NCBI GenBank assembly: GCA_019187495.1
Contig: JABAQN010000016.1
Span: 1 to 56,648 of the forward strand
Reading direction: 5' to 3'
Length of the DNA stretch: 56,648 nucleotides
Source of the DNA: Steroidobacteraceae bacterium
Lineage (GTDB): Bacteria > Pseudomonadota > Gammaproteobacteria > Steroidobacterales > Steroidobacteraceae
Shown here: positions 35,048 through 43,804 of the stretch, piece by piece
Position numbering within the stretch: the first letter of the stretch is position 1
Layout: every line of letters begins with the position of its first letter
Made by a program: the position numbers and the translations under genes
The notes under the pieces: model-generated
Database searches by the model: none
Seen by the model: the letters and a program-made list of their open reading frames with translations, nothing else
What the model was told of the DNA's origin: nothing

Positions 35048-35063
35048 AGAGCGAAACAGTTCC
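35036..35063 (-). promoter_or_regulatory. SigmaE-like promoter of rpoH
   Basis: On the minus strand GGAACTG (35063-35057), 16 bases, TCTAA (35040-35036). This fits the Escherichia coli sigmaE pattern GGAACTT-N16-TCTGA with two mismatches; rpoH of E. coli also has a sigmaE promoter. Initiation would fall near 35029, inside the CIRCE element. Confidence 0.55.
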
Positions 35064-35109
35064 TCACGTAATATGTGGAGTATCAATGAGTTGCGAGCGG
35101 CGGACCGCG

Positions 35110-35186
35110 CTGGTGCCGGGCTTTCGGTTGTTCGGTTATTGCGGCGCCACGCCGCAATAACCGAACAACCGAAAGCCCGGCACCAG
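35110..35186. repeat. Perfect 36-bp inverted repeat (REP-like palindrome)
   Basis: Two 36-base arms (35110-35145 and 35151-35186) are exactly complementary around a 5-base centre, GCCAC. The arms begin CTGGTGCCGGGCTTTCGG and end GTTATTGCGGC. It lies between ftsX (stop at 35197) and the rpoH promoter. In RNA it would be an extremely stable hairpin, but without a T-tract, so it may separate ftsX and rpoH expression or be a dispersed repeat. A shortened copy is at 24661-24675. Confidence 0.9.
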
Positions 35187-35196
35187 GTTCCAGGTT

Positions 35197-36123
35197 TCAG
35201 GCGCGGGGTTCGATCGAGCGCAGGTGGCGCGCGGCGGCGATCCAGGCTCCGAGCCAGCCGAGTGCCGCGCCGCCGCCGAGGAGGCGCAGCGTGTCGTCCC
35301 GTCCCGGGCCGAGGAGCGTGAAACGGCTGCCGTAGGCGGCCGCGAGGTCGCTTACCGCGGGCGCGAGGAGCGCCGTCGCCGCGAGCACGATCGCGACCGC
35401 GATGAGCGCGCCGAGGAGGCCGTACAGCACGCCCGTATAGAGGAACGGCCGGCGGACGAACGCGTTCGAGCCGCCGACCAGCTTCATCACTTCGATCTCG
35501 GCGCGCCGGTTCAGGATCTCGAGCCGGATCGTATTGCCGACCACCGCGAGCACGCCGAACGCGAGCACGACGGCCGCGACGGCGAGCGCGCGACGCAGCA
35601 CTTCGAGGATCGCGTTGAAGCGGTGCACCCATTCGATGTCCATCTGCACGAGATCGACTTCCGGCCACGAGGCGAAGTAGTCCTTCAGCTTCGCGAGCCC
35701 GGCCGTGGAGTCCGCGCCCGCGCGCGGCCGCACGCCGAGCACGTGCGGCAGCGGGTTCTCCCGGATCGCATCGAGCGCCGCACCGAATCCCGAATACTTG
35801 CGGAACTCGGCGAGCGCCTCGTCCGCGGGGATCACTTTCACGGACGCGACACCGGCGCGCGCCTGCGCGCGTCGTGCGAGCTGGCGCACCTTTTCGATCG
35901 GCGTGCCGAGCTTGAAATAGACCGAGAGATCGACGGCGTTGGCAAAATCCCCGGTCGCGGCGCGCGCATTGTCGACGAAGAGTTTCAGCCCGAGCGGCAG
36001 CGCGAGCGCGAGCCCGATGACCCCGATCGTGAACAGCGTCGCGAGTGGCGCGCGCGCAAGCCGGCCGGCCGCGCCGAGCGCCGCCTGCACGTGGCGCGCG
36101 AGCCAGGTGCCGGGACCCGTCAC
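35197..36123 (-). CDS. ftsX: Cell-division permease-like protein FtsX
   Basis: 308 residues, four membrane helices. The first helix is FTIGVIGLALALPLGLKLFV; a periplasmic extracellular-loop domain (~60-170) includes VSVYFKLGTPIEKVRQ-like sequence and NPLPHVLGVRP; the three C-terminal helices surround NRRAEIEVMKLVGGSNAFVR, the coupling loop contacting FtsE. FtsEX controls peptidoglycan amidases at the septum. The GTG start overlaps the ftsE stop (GTGA). The large inverted repeat follows within 11 bases of the stop. Confidence 0.94.
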   Translation of the reverse strand: MTGPGTWLARHVQAALGAAGRLARAPLATLFTIGVIGLALALPLGLKLFVDNARAATGDFANAVDLSVYFKLGTPIEKVRQLARRAQARAGVASVKVIPADEALAEFRKYSGFGAALDAIRENPLPHVLGVRPRAGADSTAGLAKLKDYFASWPEVDLVQMDIEWVHRFNAILEVLRRALAVAAVVLAFGVLAVVGNTIRLEILNRRAEIEVMKLVGGSNAFVRRPFLYTGVLYGLLGALIAVAIVLAATALLAPAVSDLAAAYGSRFTLLGPGRDDTLRLLGGGAALGWLGAWIAAARHLRSIEPRA

Positions 36124-36815
36124 GGCGCAGCGGCCCCGATCGTCGGCACCCGCACGTCCTCGACGCCGCGCACGTGGCCGCCCTCGAGCACGATCTCGCG
36201 CTTGCCGAATTCGCGCACCAGATGCATGTCGTGCGTCGCGACCATCACCGTGGTGCCGACTTCCTGGAAGCGGCGAAAGACGTTCATCACCTCGAGCGCG
36301 AGCTCGGGGTCGAGGTTGCCGGTCGGCTCGTCCGCGATCAGCACCGCCGGCTTCGTGATCACCGCACGCGCGATGCCGACGCGCTGCTGCTCGCCGATCG
36401 ACAGTTCGAGCGGCAGGAGCCGCTCCTTGCCGAGGAGGCCGACCTGGTCGAGCGCCGCGCGCACCCGCTTGTCGATCTCGCGCAGCGGCGTGTCCGCGAC
36501 GATGAGCGGCAGCGCGACATTGTCGAACACCGGCCGGTCGACGAGCAGTTTGTGGTCCTGGAACACGACGCCGATTTCGCGACGAAACGCCGGAATCTTC
36601 CTCGCGGCGAGCAAACCTGTGCTGCGGCCGTTCACGGTGACGACTCCGCGCGTCGGGCGCTCGAGCAGCGCGATCAGCTTGAGCACCGTGCTCTTGCCCG
36701 CGCCCGAGCGGCCGGTGAGGAAGACCATCTCGCCGCGCGGCACGTCGAAGCTGACTCCCGCGATCGCCTCGCGGCCGTTCGGATAGCGCTTGGCGACGCG
36801 CTCGAAACGGATCAC
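36120..36815 (-). CDS. ftsE: Cell-division ATP-binding protein FtsE
   Basis: 231 residues. Walker A is G35-RSGAGKST (35-43), the signature is LSIGEQQRVGIARA, Walker B is AVLIADEPTGNLD, and the switch His is in VATHDMHLVREFG. It is the cytoplasmic ATPase that drives FtsX. The GTG start overlaps the ftsY stop (GTGA), and the gene overlaps ftsX in the same way, so ftsY-ftsE-ftsX are translated as a coupled unit. The C-terminus carries a short extension (GVEDVRVPTIGAAAP). Confidence 0.95.
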   Translation of the reverse strand: MIRFERVAKRYPNGREAIAGVSFDVPRGEMVFLTGRSGAGKSTVLKLIALLERPTRGVVTVNGRSTGLLAARKIPAFRREIGVVFQDHKLLVDRPVFDNVALPLIVADTPLREIDKRVRAALDQVGLLGKERLLPLELSIGEQQRVGIARAVITKPAVLIADEPTGNLDPELALEVMNVFRRFQEVGTTVMVATHDMHLVREFGKREIVLEGGHVRGVEDVRVPTIGAAAP

Positions 36816-37777
36816 GCCGCCGGCTCCGCACCCTCGACCAGCGCGTCGGCGAAACCGCGCGCATCGAATACGCCGAAGTCTTCCGCGCCTTCCCCGATGC
36901 CGATGTAGCGGATCGGCAGCCGCAGCTGGCGCGCGATCGCGACCACGATGCCGCCCTTCGCGGTCCCGTCGAGCTTCGTCAGCGCAAGCCCGGTGACGCC
37001 GACCGCCTCGTGGAATTCGCGCGCCTGCACGAGCGCGTTCTGGCCCTGGTTCGCATCGAGCACGAGCAGCACCTCGTGCGGTGCGGAAGGGTCGGCGCGC
37101 TGGATCACCCGCTTCACCTTGCGCAGTTCGTCCATCAGGTGCGACTGGTTCTGCAATCGCCCCGCCGTGTCGCATATCAGGACCTGCGTGCCGCGCGAGC
37201 GGGCCGACTGCAACGCATCGAACACCACCGCGGCGGGATCCGCGCCCGCCTGCTGCGCGACCATCGCGGCGCCGGTGCGGTCGGCCCACACACCGAGCTG
37301 TTCGATTGCGGCGGCGCGAAAGGTGTCGCCCGCGGCGAGCACGACGCTCTTGCCCTCCTCGTGCAGCCGCTGCGCGAGCTTGCCGATCGTCGTCGTCTTG
37401 CCCGAGCCGTTGACGCCGACGACCAGCAGCACGAAGGGCCGGCGTGAACCGGTGACATCGAGCGGCTTCGCGCAGGGCTCGAGGATCTCGAAGATCGCGT
37501 TCTTCAACGCATCGACCAGCGCGTCGACGTCGTCGAGTTCCTTGCGGCGCACGCGCTGCGCGAGCGCCTCGAGGATCGCCTCCGTCGCCTCGACGCCGAC
37601 ATCGGCGGTCAGGAGGCGCGTCTCGAGTTCCTCGAGCACGGCGGCATCGATTGCCCGGCCGCGAAACAGGTTCGCGAGGTCGAACGACAGCCACGAATCA
37701 GGCTTGTTGAGCTTCGCGCGCAGGCGCCGGAAAAAACCCTCGCGCGCTCCGCCGTTGTCGCTGTCGTTCGTCGCCAT
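36812..37777 (-). CDS. ftsY: Signal recognition particle receptor FtsY
   Basis: 321 residues. The NG domain is complete: N-domain helices (~15-100; EELETRLLTADVGVEATEAI), G1 GVNGSGKTTTIGKLA, G2 DTFRAAAIEQLGVWADR, G3 DTAGR, G4 TKLDGTAKGG and the closing YIGIGEGAEDFGVFDA. It is a GTPase docking SRP-ribosome complexes at the inner membrane. The long acidic A domain of E. coli FtsY is almost absent; only ~15 residues precede the first N helix, with NKPDSWLSFDLANLF as the probable membrane-binding helix. A TACAAT -10-like box lies ~25 bases before the ATG. Confidence 0.96.
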   Translation of the reverse strand: MATNDSDNGGAREGFFRRLRAKLNKPDSWLSFDLANLFRGRAIDAAVLEELETRLLTADVGVEATEAILEALAQRVRRKELDDVDALVDALKNAIFEILEPCAKPLDVTGSRRPFVLLVVGVNGSGKTTTIGKLAQRLHEEGKSVVLAAGDTFRAAAIEQLGVWADRTGAAMVAQQAGADPAAVVFDALQSARSRGTQVLICDTAGRLQNQSHLMDELRKVKRVIQRADPSAPHEVLLVLDANQGQNALVQAREFHEAVGVTGLALTKLDGTAKGGIVVAIARQLRLPIRYIGIGEGAEDFGVFDARGFADALVEGAEPAA

Positions 37778-37837
37778 GCGCCTCGTCCGCGGTACAGCCC
37801 CTATTGTAGCGGCTGTGCGGGCGGGCGCTTGCCGGCC

Positions 37838-39889
37838 TCAGGGTTGCACGACCGCCGGATTCGTGATCGCGACCACGGTGCCGTTCGTCACCGCGAAAGT
37901 CACCGCCTCGGTCTGCATCTCGATGGTGGCCGGCAGGCTCGCGCCCGGGTCGAGCAGCGAGCTGTGCGCGCCGGCGGTGAAGTTCACATACGCCCGCGAG
38001 ATCGCATTCGCACCCGGCGTGCCGACCCGCGGCAGCGCCGCGACGTCGATCAGGCGCTGCGTCGCCGAATTCGGAATCACGATGTCACCGATCACCTGGT
38101 GCAGCAGGATCGGCTTCGCCGCCGCGGCGGCGGCCATGTAGTTGATCGGGTCCCCCGCTTCGATGACGTTCTGTGCGTCGCGGAAGAACTGGTTGTAGAG
38201 CGTCGTGCCCGGCACGAGACCCTGCGCCTGCAGGCCCGCGTTGATGCGCGGGCCGAAGGTCGGCGAGTCCTGCAGCAGGCGCGTGACGAGCCCGCCGGGC
38301 ACCGACAGCGTGGCGGTCTGTACGGCGGGCGACATCGACAGCCACGGAATCGCGACGATGCTGCCGAGCGACTGGCCGACGAAATGGATGCGCGTCGCGT
38401 CGATGTCGGGCACGGCGTCACCCGTGAGATCGAGGTTGCCGACGCTGCGCGTCAACGTGAGCAGGTCGGCGGAGGCCTCGCGCAGGTTGTCGCGCGCGGT
38501 GAGCAGGCTCGACAGGTTGATGAAGCTCGCGCCCGAGGAGTCGATCACGCCGTCCGGGCCGGCCGCGCCGGTCGTGTTGTTCATCACGTCGATGTTGAAC
38601 GTGCGCTCGTTCGCGGCCTGGTAGAGCGGGCTCGTCGTGTCGGTGATGCCGTGCAGCGGCAGGTCGATCGCCACGACGACGAATCCCTGGGCGGCGAATG
38701 AATCCGCGAGGCCGAGCATGTTGGTGCGATTGCCCGTGATGCCGTGCTGGAAAATCACGACGGGCCAGCCGTTCGCGGGCCGGGTGCGCCCCGAGGCCGC
38801 GTTCGGCACGGTGGCGAGCAGCGGGATCGACAGCGTCTCGGTCGCGACCGGCACCGGATTGAAACGGGTCAGGAACCGTGTGCCGCCGACGGGCGAGGGG
38901 TTGCCCTGCCAGGAACCGGTGAGCGGCGCGGCCTTCGACAGGTAGTACGGAATCTGCAGGACGCCCGCAAAGATGTCCGCGACGCCGGGCAGCGCGGGAT
39001 TCACCTGCTTCGTGTTGAGCCCCGTCGCCTGCACGACGATCGGCTGGGCGGTCGCGCCCGCGGCCACCGCCGCGAGCGAATCGCGCGTCGAGCCGGTCGA
39101 GAAGCTGAACGAGAGGATCACGTTGGCGGGATTCACGCCGAGCGCGCCCGCGATCTGCAGGTGCGCGCCGGTCAGGCGGCACACGCCGTTCATCGTCGGA
39201 TTCGTGATGGCCGGGCAGTTCGCGCCGCCCGCGAGTGCACCCTTGATCGTCGCGTAGTCGTTGTCAGGCACCGCCGCGGCGCCGGCCGCATCGGTGATGC
39301 CGTTCGTCAGCAGCACGAGATAGCCGTTGTTGGTGGCGCCCGTGCTCGGCACGAGCGGACGCAACGGCCGGATCTCGACGATCTGGTTGCCGACGCCGGC
39401 ATCGGTCGCGAGAGCGACGCTGTAGTCGACACCCGGGACGAGCACGCCGGCGACGCCGACGGTGGCCTTGGTGGTGTTGTCGATGTTGACGCGCACGACG
39501 CGCACGCTCGCGGGCGTCAGCGAGGCCGCCGCGACAGCGCCGGAGAATCGCGCGCGGATCGCCGTGTTGACGCCGTAGCCGTCGATCGAATTGAGCGCGG
39601 CCTGCGCCGGAATCAGCGAATTGGCGGGCTGGATATTCAGCGTGCCGTCGGTCGAGCCCGAAAAATAGAGATCGGTCGGGTAGGGCAGCAGTCCCTGGGT
39701 GACCTGGAACAGCGGATGCAGCGCAGCCGGCGGTGGCGGCGCAGTCGCGCCGCCGGGAAAGCTGCCGCTCGAGGTGTCCGTCTGCCCGATGTCCGGGCCA
39801 TCCATGCCGGATCCGCCGCTGCAGCCCGCGAGCACCAGCACGCCTGCGGCGAGTAACACGAACGCGGATCTGCCGTGGATCGGACTCAT
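37838..39889 (-). CDS. VolA-like lipase lipoprotein (virulence-factor lipase N-terminal family)
   Basis: 683 residues. Lipoprotein signal ends at Cys23 (LVLAGC). The N-terminal part (~60-340) resembles the 'bacterial virulence factor lipase' N-terminal domain (HPLFQVTQGLLPYPTDLYFS). The C-terminal alpha/beta hydrolase has the oxyanion segment PVVIFQHGITGNRTNMLGLA and the nucleophile elbow HFVGQSLGS (Ser near residue 506); a late His is expected in FTAGAHSSLLDP. Surface lipases of this type release fatty acids from lysophospholipids or esters. The ATG at 39889 has AGGAAGGGG upstream. It is divergent from rsmD. Confidence 0.88.
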   Translation of the reverse strand: MSPIHGRSAFVLLAAGVLVLAGCSGGSGMDGPDIGQTDTSSGSFPGGATAPPPPAALHPLFQVTQGLLPYPTDLYFSGSTDGTLNIQPANSLIPAQAALNSIDGYGVNTAIRARFSGAVAAASLTPASVRVVRVNIDNTTKATVGVAGVLVPGVDYSVALATDAGVGNQIVEIRPLRPLVPSTGATNNGYLVLLTNGITDAAGAAAVPDNDYATIKGALAGGANCPAITNPTMNGVCRLTGAHLQIAGALGVNPANVILSFSFSTGSTRDSLAAVAAGATAQPIVVQATGLNTKQVNPALPGVADIFAGVLQIPYYLSKAAPLTGSWQGNPSPVGGTRFLTRFNPVPVATETLSIPLLATVPNAASGRTRPANGWPVVIFQHGITGNRTNMLGLADSFAAQGFVVVAIDLPLHGITDTTSPLYQAANERTFNIDVMNNTTGAAGPDGVIDSSGASFINLSSLLTARDNLREASADLLTLTRSVGNLDLTGDAVPDIDATRIHFVGQSLGSIVAIPWLSMSPAVQTATLSVPGGLVTRLLQDSPTFGPRINAGLQAQGLVPGTTLYNQFFRDAQNVIEAGDPINYMAAAAAAKPILLHQVIGDIVIPNSATQRLIDVAALPRVGTPGANAISRAYVNFTAGAHSSLLDPGASLPATIEMQTEAVTFAVTNGTVVAITNPAVVQP

Positions 39890-39952
39890 GGAAATCCCCT
39901 TCCTGTGCTCGTGCTCGTTCTGCGGTCCACCACAGGTTACGCTTCCCGGATC

Positions 39953-40561
39953 GTGGCCAGCAACAGCAGACGTCCCGCGCGGCAACTGCGCATCATCGGT
40001 GGTGAATGGCGCGGGCGCCGCTGGCAGTTCCCGGCCGGGAGCGACATTCGCCCGACACCCGACCGCGTGCGGGAAACACTGTTCAACTGGCTGGCAGGGC
40101 GCGTCGCGGGCGCGCGTGTACTCGACCTGTTCGCCGGCAGCGGTGCGCTCGGACTCGAGGCGCACTCGCGTGGCGCGGCGCATGTCACCTTCGTCGAGCG
40201 CGACGCCGAAGCGGCGCGCTCGATCGGGCAGGTCCTGCGATCGTTCGGCAGCCCGAGGGCCGAGGTGCGGCATGACGATGCCCTCGGGTTCCTCGCGCGC
40301 GAGGCGAGTCCGTACGACATCGTGTTCCTCGACCCGCCCTTCGACAGCGACCTGCTCGCGCGCGCGGCCGCGGCACTCGAAGCGGGCGGCTGGCTCGCCG
40401 AAGCGGCGCTCGTCTACCTCGAACTCCCCGCCCGGACGGCGTTGCCGGCACTGCCGCCGGCGTGGCAAGCCGCGAAATCCGGTCGCGCCGGCGATGTCGG
40501 GTATTATCTCGTGACACGCGCGGCGGGCGGCCGCACAGCGAGGGGAGCAGCGGAAGTATGA
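39953..40561 (+). CDS. rsmD: 16S rRNA (guanine966-N2)-methyltransferase RsmD
   Basis: 202 residues. It begins with the family block [15 protein letters not shown] and [15 protein letters not shown]. The SAM motif is [20 protein letters not shown], and the catalytic motif is FLDPPFDSD (DPPF). It methylates G966 of 16S rRNA in 30S subunits. The GTG at 39953 gives the normal family start, though its ribosome site is weak. It overlaps coaD by ATGA, the common rsmD-coaD order. Confidence 0.94.
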   Translation: MASNSRRPARQLRIIGGEWRGRRWQFPAGSDIRPTPDRVRETLFNWLAGRVAGARVLDLFAGSGALGLEAHSRGAAHVTFVERDAEAARSIGQVLRSFGSPRAEVRHDDALGFLAREASPYDIVFLDPPFDSDLLARAAAALEAGGWLAEAALVYLELPARTALPALPPAWQAAKSGRAGDVGYYLVTRAAGGRTARGAAEV

Positions 40562-41043
40562 AGCGGCACGCCGTATATCCCGGCACGTTCGATCCGATCA
40601 CGAACGGACACAACGATCTCGTGCGCCGCGCGGCGAGCATTTTCTCGCGCGTGGTCGTCGCGGTCGCGGCGAATCCGAACAAGACGCCGCTGTTCTCGGT
40701 CGAGCAGCGCGTCGAGCTCGCGCAGGCGGTGCTCGCCGATGTCCCGCAGGTCGAGGTGATGGGCTACACGGGGCTCACCGTGGATTTCGCGCGGGACCAC
40801 GGGCTGTCGGTGATCATTCGCGGGCTGCGCGCGGTGTCGGATTTCGAGTTCGAGTTCCAGCTCGCGAACATGACGCGACACATGTCACACGATATCGAAA
40901 CCGTGTTCATGACGCCGAAGGAGCAGTTCACGTTCATTTCCTCGTCGCTCGTGCGCGAGATCGCGCTGCTCGGCGGCGACGTGCACCAGTTCGTGCACCC
41001 GATCGTCGCGGCGGAACTGCGCAAGCACAGGCGGGTGCCTTGA
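40558..41043 (+). CDS. coaD: Phosphopantetheine adenylyltransferase
   Basis: 161 residues, normal family length. Nucleotidyltransferase motifs: [19 protein letters not shown] (TxGH-type loop), [19 protein letters not shown] and [17 protein letters not shown]. It adenylates 4'-phosphopantetheine to dephospho-CoA, the fourth step of CoA synthesis. It is coupled to rsmD (ATGA) and to the gamma-glutamyltransferase gene (TTGA). With coaBC at 48.4 kb, two CoA-pathway genes lie in this window. Confidence 0.96.
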   Translation: MKRHAVYPGTFDPITNGHNDLVRRAASIFSRVVVAVAANPNKTPLFSVEQRVELAQAVLADVPQVEVMGYTGLTVDFARDHGLSVIIRGLRAVSDFEFEFQLANMTRHMSHDIETVFMTPKEQFTFISSSLVREIALLGGDVHQFVHPIVAAELRKHRRVP

Positions 41044-42752
41044 GCGGTCGGACGCTGCGCCGCGCGCCCCGCCTCGCGAAGTGCGCCTTCGCGGCGTTCG
41101 CATTCGTCATCGCCGCGTGCCTCGCGGCGCCGCTCCTCGCCGCCGAACGCGCGCCGGGCCATGCGGCGATCGCCAGCGCGCATCCGCTCGCGACCGCGGC
41201 GGGCCACGAGATCCTCGCGAAGGGCGGCAATGCGTTCGATGCGGCCGTCGCGGTCACCGCGGCGCTTGCGGTGGTCGAGCCGACCGGCTCCGGTCTCACG
41301 GGCGGCGGGTTCTACCTGCTGCACCGGGCGAGCGATGCGCGCGATGTGATGATCGACGCGCGCGAGAAGGCGCCGCTCGCCGCGACGCGCGACATGTTCC
41401 TCGGGCCCGACGGCAACCCGGTGCCGGGCATGTCGCTGAACACCGCGCTCGGGGCCGGCATCGCCGGTGAGGCCGCCGCCATCGAACATCTGGTGAAGGA
41501 GTACGGCCGGCTGCCGCTCGCCGTGAGCCTCGCACCGGCGATCCGGCTCGCGCGCGAGGGCTTTCCGCTCTACACGCGCCTGCGCGCCAACATCGAGCGC
41601 AAGCGCGAGGTGTTCGCGAAGCAGCCGGAAGTGGCCCGCGTCTGGCTGCGCAAGGGCGAGGCGCCCGCGCCCGGTACGGTGATCCGCCAGCCGCAGCTCG
41701 CGCATACGCTCGAGACGCTCGCGAAGCGCGGGATGCGCGATTTCTACGAGGGCGAGACCGCGCGCAAGCTCGTCGCGGGCGTGCGCAAGCTCGGCGGCAT
41801 CTGGACCGCCGAAGACCTCGCGGCCTATCGCGTCGTCGAGCGTGCGCCGATCGTCGGCGAGTACCGCGGGGCGCGCATCGTGTCTTCATCGCCGCCCGCC
41901 TCGGGAGGCATCGTGCTGGTCGAGGCGCTCAACGTGCTCGCGGGTTACGACCTCGCGCACCTCGATGCCGTGACGCGCACGCACCTGATCATCGAATCGA
42001 TGCAGCGCGCGCATCGCGATCGCGCGGTGTGGCTCGGCGATCCGGATTTCGTCACGATGCCGGTCGCGGAACTGATCCACCCCTACTATGCCGCGGGCCT
42101 GCGCGCGTCGATCCGGCTCGATCGCGCGATGCCGAGTGCCGACCTGCCGGGCGTGAAGCCCGCCTCGCAGGGCGACAATACGACCCACTTCTCGATCCTC
42201 GATGCCGAGGGCAATCGCGCCGCGGTCACGATCACGCTCAACTTCTATTTCGGCTCGGGGTTGTCGGTGCCGGGCACCGGGCTGTTCCTCAATGACGAGA
42301 TGGACGATTTCTCGTCGAAGGCCGGCGTACCGAACGGCTTCAATCTGGTCGGCAATGCCGCGAACGCGATCGCGCCCGGCAAGCGCATGCTGTCGTCGAG
42401 CACGCCGACTTTCATCGAGACGCCGCGCGGCCTGATGATCGCCGGGACGCCCGGCGGCAGCTACATCACGGGCATGGTGCTGCTCGCGACGCTCGATTTC
42501 CTGGACGGCCGCAATGCGGCGCAGATCGTCGCGGCGCCGCGCATCCATCACCAGTACCTGCCGGACGTGCTGCAGTACGAGCCCGGCGCGCTGACGGCAG
42601 CCGACACGGCCGCGCTCGCGAAGCTGGGCTACCAGCTGCGCGAGTCGAAGCGGCGCTGGGGCAATCTGCAGGTCGTGACCTGGGATTACGCGAGCGGCCG
42701 GGTCGAGGCCGCATCGGATCCGCGGGGCGAAGGTGAAGGACAGGTCTACTGA
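41040..42752 (+). CDS. ggt: Gamma-glutamyltransferase
   Basis: 570 residues. A signal peptide (~15-40, ends APLLAAERA) sends it to the periplasm. The N-terminal block is [20 protein letters not shown], then [16 protein letters not shown]. The autoprocessing nucleophile is a Thr near residue 381 in [14 protein letters not shown], and the small subunit has [34 protein letters not shown] and [14 protein letters not shown]. It cleaves and transfers gamma-glutamyl groups, for example in glutathione use. The start is a TTG overlapping the coaD stop (TTGA); there is no better ATG. Confidence 0.93.
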   Translation: MSGRTLRRAPRLAKCAFAAFAFVIAACLAAPLLAAERAPGHAAIASAHPLATAAGHEILAKGGNAFDAAVAVTAALAVVEPTGSGLTGGGFYLLHRASDARDVMIDAREKAPLAATRDMFLGPDGNPVPGMSLNTALGAGIAGEAAAIEHLVKEYGRLPLAVSLAPAIRLAREGFPLYTRLRANIERKREVFAKQPEVARVWLRKGEAPAPGTVIRQPQLAHTLETLAKRGMRDFYEGETARKLVAGVRKLGGIWTAEDLAAYRVVERAPIVGEYRGARIVSSSPPASGGIVLVEALNVLAGYDLAHLDAVTRTHLIIESMQRAHRDRAVWLGDPDFVTMPVAELIHPYYAAGLRASIRLDRAMPSADLPGVKPASQGDNTTHFSILDAEGNRAAVTITLNFYFGSGLSVPGTGLFLNDEMDDFSSKAGVPNGFNLVGNAANAIAPGKRMLSSSTPTFIETPRGLMIAGTPGGSYITGMVLLATLDFLDGRNAAQIVAAPRIHHQYLPDVLQYEPGALTAADTAALAKLGYQLRESKRRWGNLQVVTWDYASGRVEAASDPRGEGEGQVY

Positions 42753-43134
42753 TGTCATCGAGCGCCGGCTCGAAGGCAGCTGGCTGCCGGTCGCGGCTTT
42801 CGTCTCGGATCGTGAACTCCCGGTCGATGAGTTGCGCGTCGCGCGCCTCACGCTGCACGACGGTCGCTACGAGATCCTCGACCGCAGTGGCGCCGTGGTC
42901 GACAGCGGCGGCTATGTGATCGACGCGGCGGTGTCGCCGCCCGTCATGGACATGGTGGGTGTCGAGGGCCCCTACGCCGGCCGCAAGCTCGAGGCGATCA
43001 TCGAGCTCGATGGCGATGCGCTCACCGTTTGCTACGACCTCGACGGGATCGCGCGGCCCGAGTCGATGGAGCCCGACGAGGACCAGCTCCTGCTGCGGAT
43101 CGCTTACGAGCGCGACCTGCGGCAGCTTTCCTGA
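42733..43134 (+). CDS. TIGR03067-like small domain protein
   Basis: 133 residues. It resembles the TIGR03067 domain: ERRLEGSWLPVAAFVSDREL at the start, VARLTLHDGRYEILDRSG, and a later LDGDALTVCYDLDG-RPES block, a lipocalin-like beta sandwich of unknown function. The GTG at 42733 overlaps ggt by 20 bases. Its last 113 bases overlap the 3' end of the convergent glycosylase gene on the other strand. Function unknown. Confidence 0.7.
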   Translation: MKDRSTDVIERRLEGSWLPVAAFVSDRELPVDELRVARLTLHDGRYEILDRSGAVVDSGGYVIDAAVSPPVMDMVGVEGPYAGRKLEAIIELDGDALTVCYDLDGIARPESMEPDEDQLLLRIAYERDLRQLS

Positions 43135-43804
43135 GGGACTTCTGCTTCGGTTTCACGACGCGCAGGCCGCGCGGCCGCTCGATGGGCGGCGGCAACCTTC
43201 CCTCGCGCGCGAGATCGACAGCGCGCCACAGGTACCAGGCCGCCGCCGTGCGATGCGGCGCCCAGCGTTCGCCGAACTGCGCGAGCGCGCGCGGCGTCGG
43301 CAGGCCGCGCAGTCCGTACGCGAGTCGAAAGCCGTTGCGCACGCCGAAATCGTCCACCGGCAGCACGTCGGGCCGGCCGAGCCGGAACATCAGCAGCATC
43401 TCGACCGTCCAGCGCCCGATGCCGCGCACCTGGGTGAGCCGCTCGACGATCACTTCGTTGTCGAGCACTTCGAGCGTGCGCCCGTCCGGCACGATGCCAC
43501 ACTCGGCCTTGGTCGCGAGATCCTTCAGGCTCGCGATCTTCGCGAACGACAGGCCGACCGCGCGCAACTCGGTATCGGGGCACGCGATGACCGCCGCCGG
43601 AGCAGGGAAGGCGCCGTCGCCGCAGAGTGCGATGAAGCGCGCCAGGATGCGATTCGCAGCCACGCCGTTCAGCTGCTGGTGCGTGATCGCGCGCGCGAGC
43701 GCCTCGAAGGGGGAGTGGGTCGATTCGACCCGGAGCCGATAGGGCCCGGCCGCGCGCATCAGGTCGGCCATCACGGGATCACGCTTCGCGAGGTATCGTT
43801 TCAA
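43022..43804 (-). CDS. DNA-3-methyladenine glycosylase II family (AlkA-like HhH-GPD)
   Basis: 260 residues. The HhH-GPD core (~30-205) contains SPFEALARAITHQQLNGVAA, the helix-hairpin-helix LTQVRGIGRWTVEMLLMF and the catalytic Asp152 in LPVDDFGVRNGF. It removes alkylated bases. The likely start is the TTG at 43804 overlapping the mutM stop (TTGA), with GGAG eight bases upstream. After the core, a basic Ala/Arg/Lys-rich tail of ~45 residues (RKAAAGRARKRSAAG...) runs into the convergent gene; family members usually end before it. Confidence 0.88.
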   Translation of the reverse strand: MKRYLAKRDPVMADLMRAAGPYRLRVESTHSPFEALARAITHQQLNGVAANRILARFIALCGDGAFPAPAAVIACPDTELRAVGLSFAKIASLKDLATKAECGIVPDGRTLEVLDNEVIVERLTQVRGIGRWTVEMLLMFRLGRPDVLPVDDFGVRNGFRLAYGLRGLPTPRALAQFGERWAPHRTAAAWYLWRAVDLAREGRLPPPIERPRGLRVVKPKQKSLRKAAAGRARKRSAAGAGPRRAPSTRAARSRRGRSKR

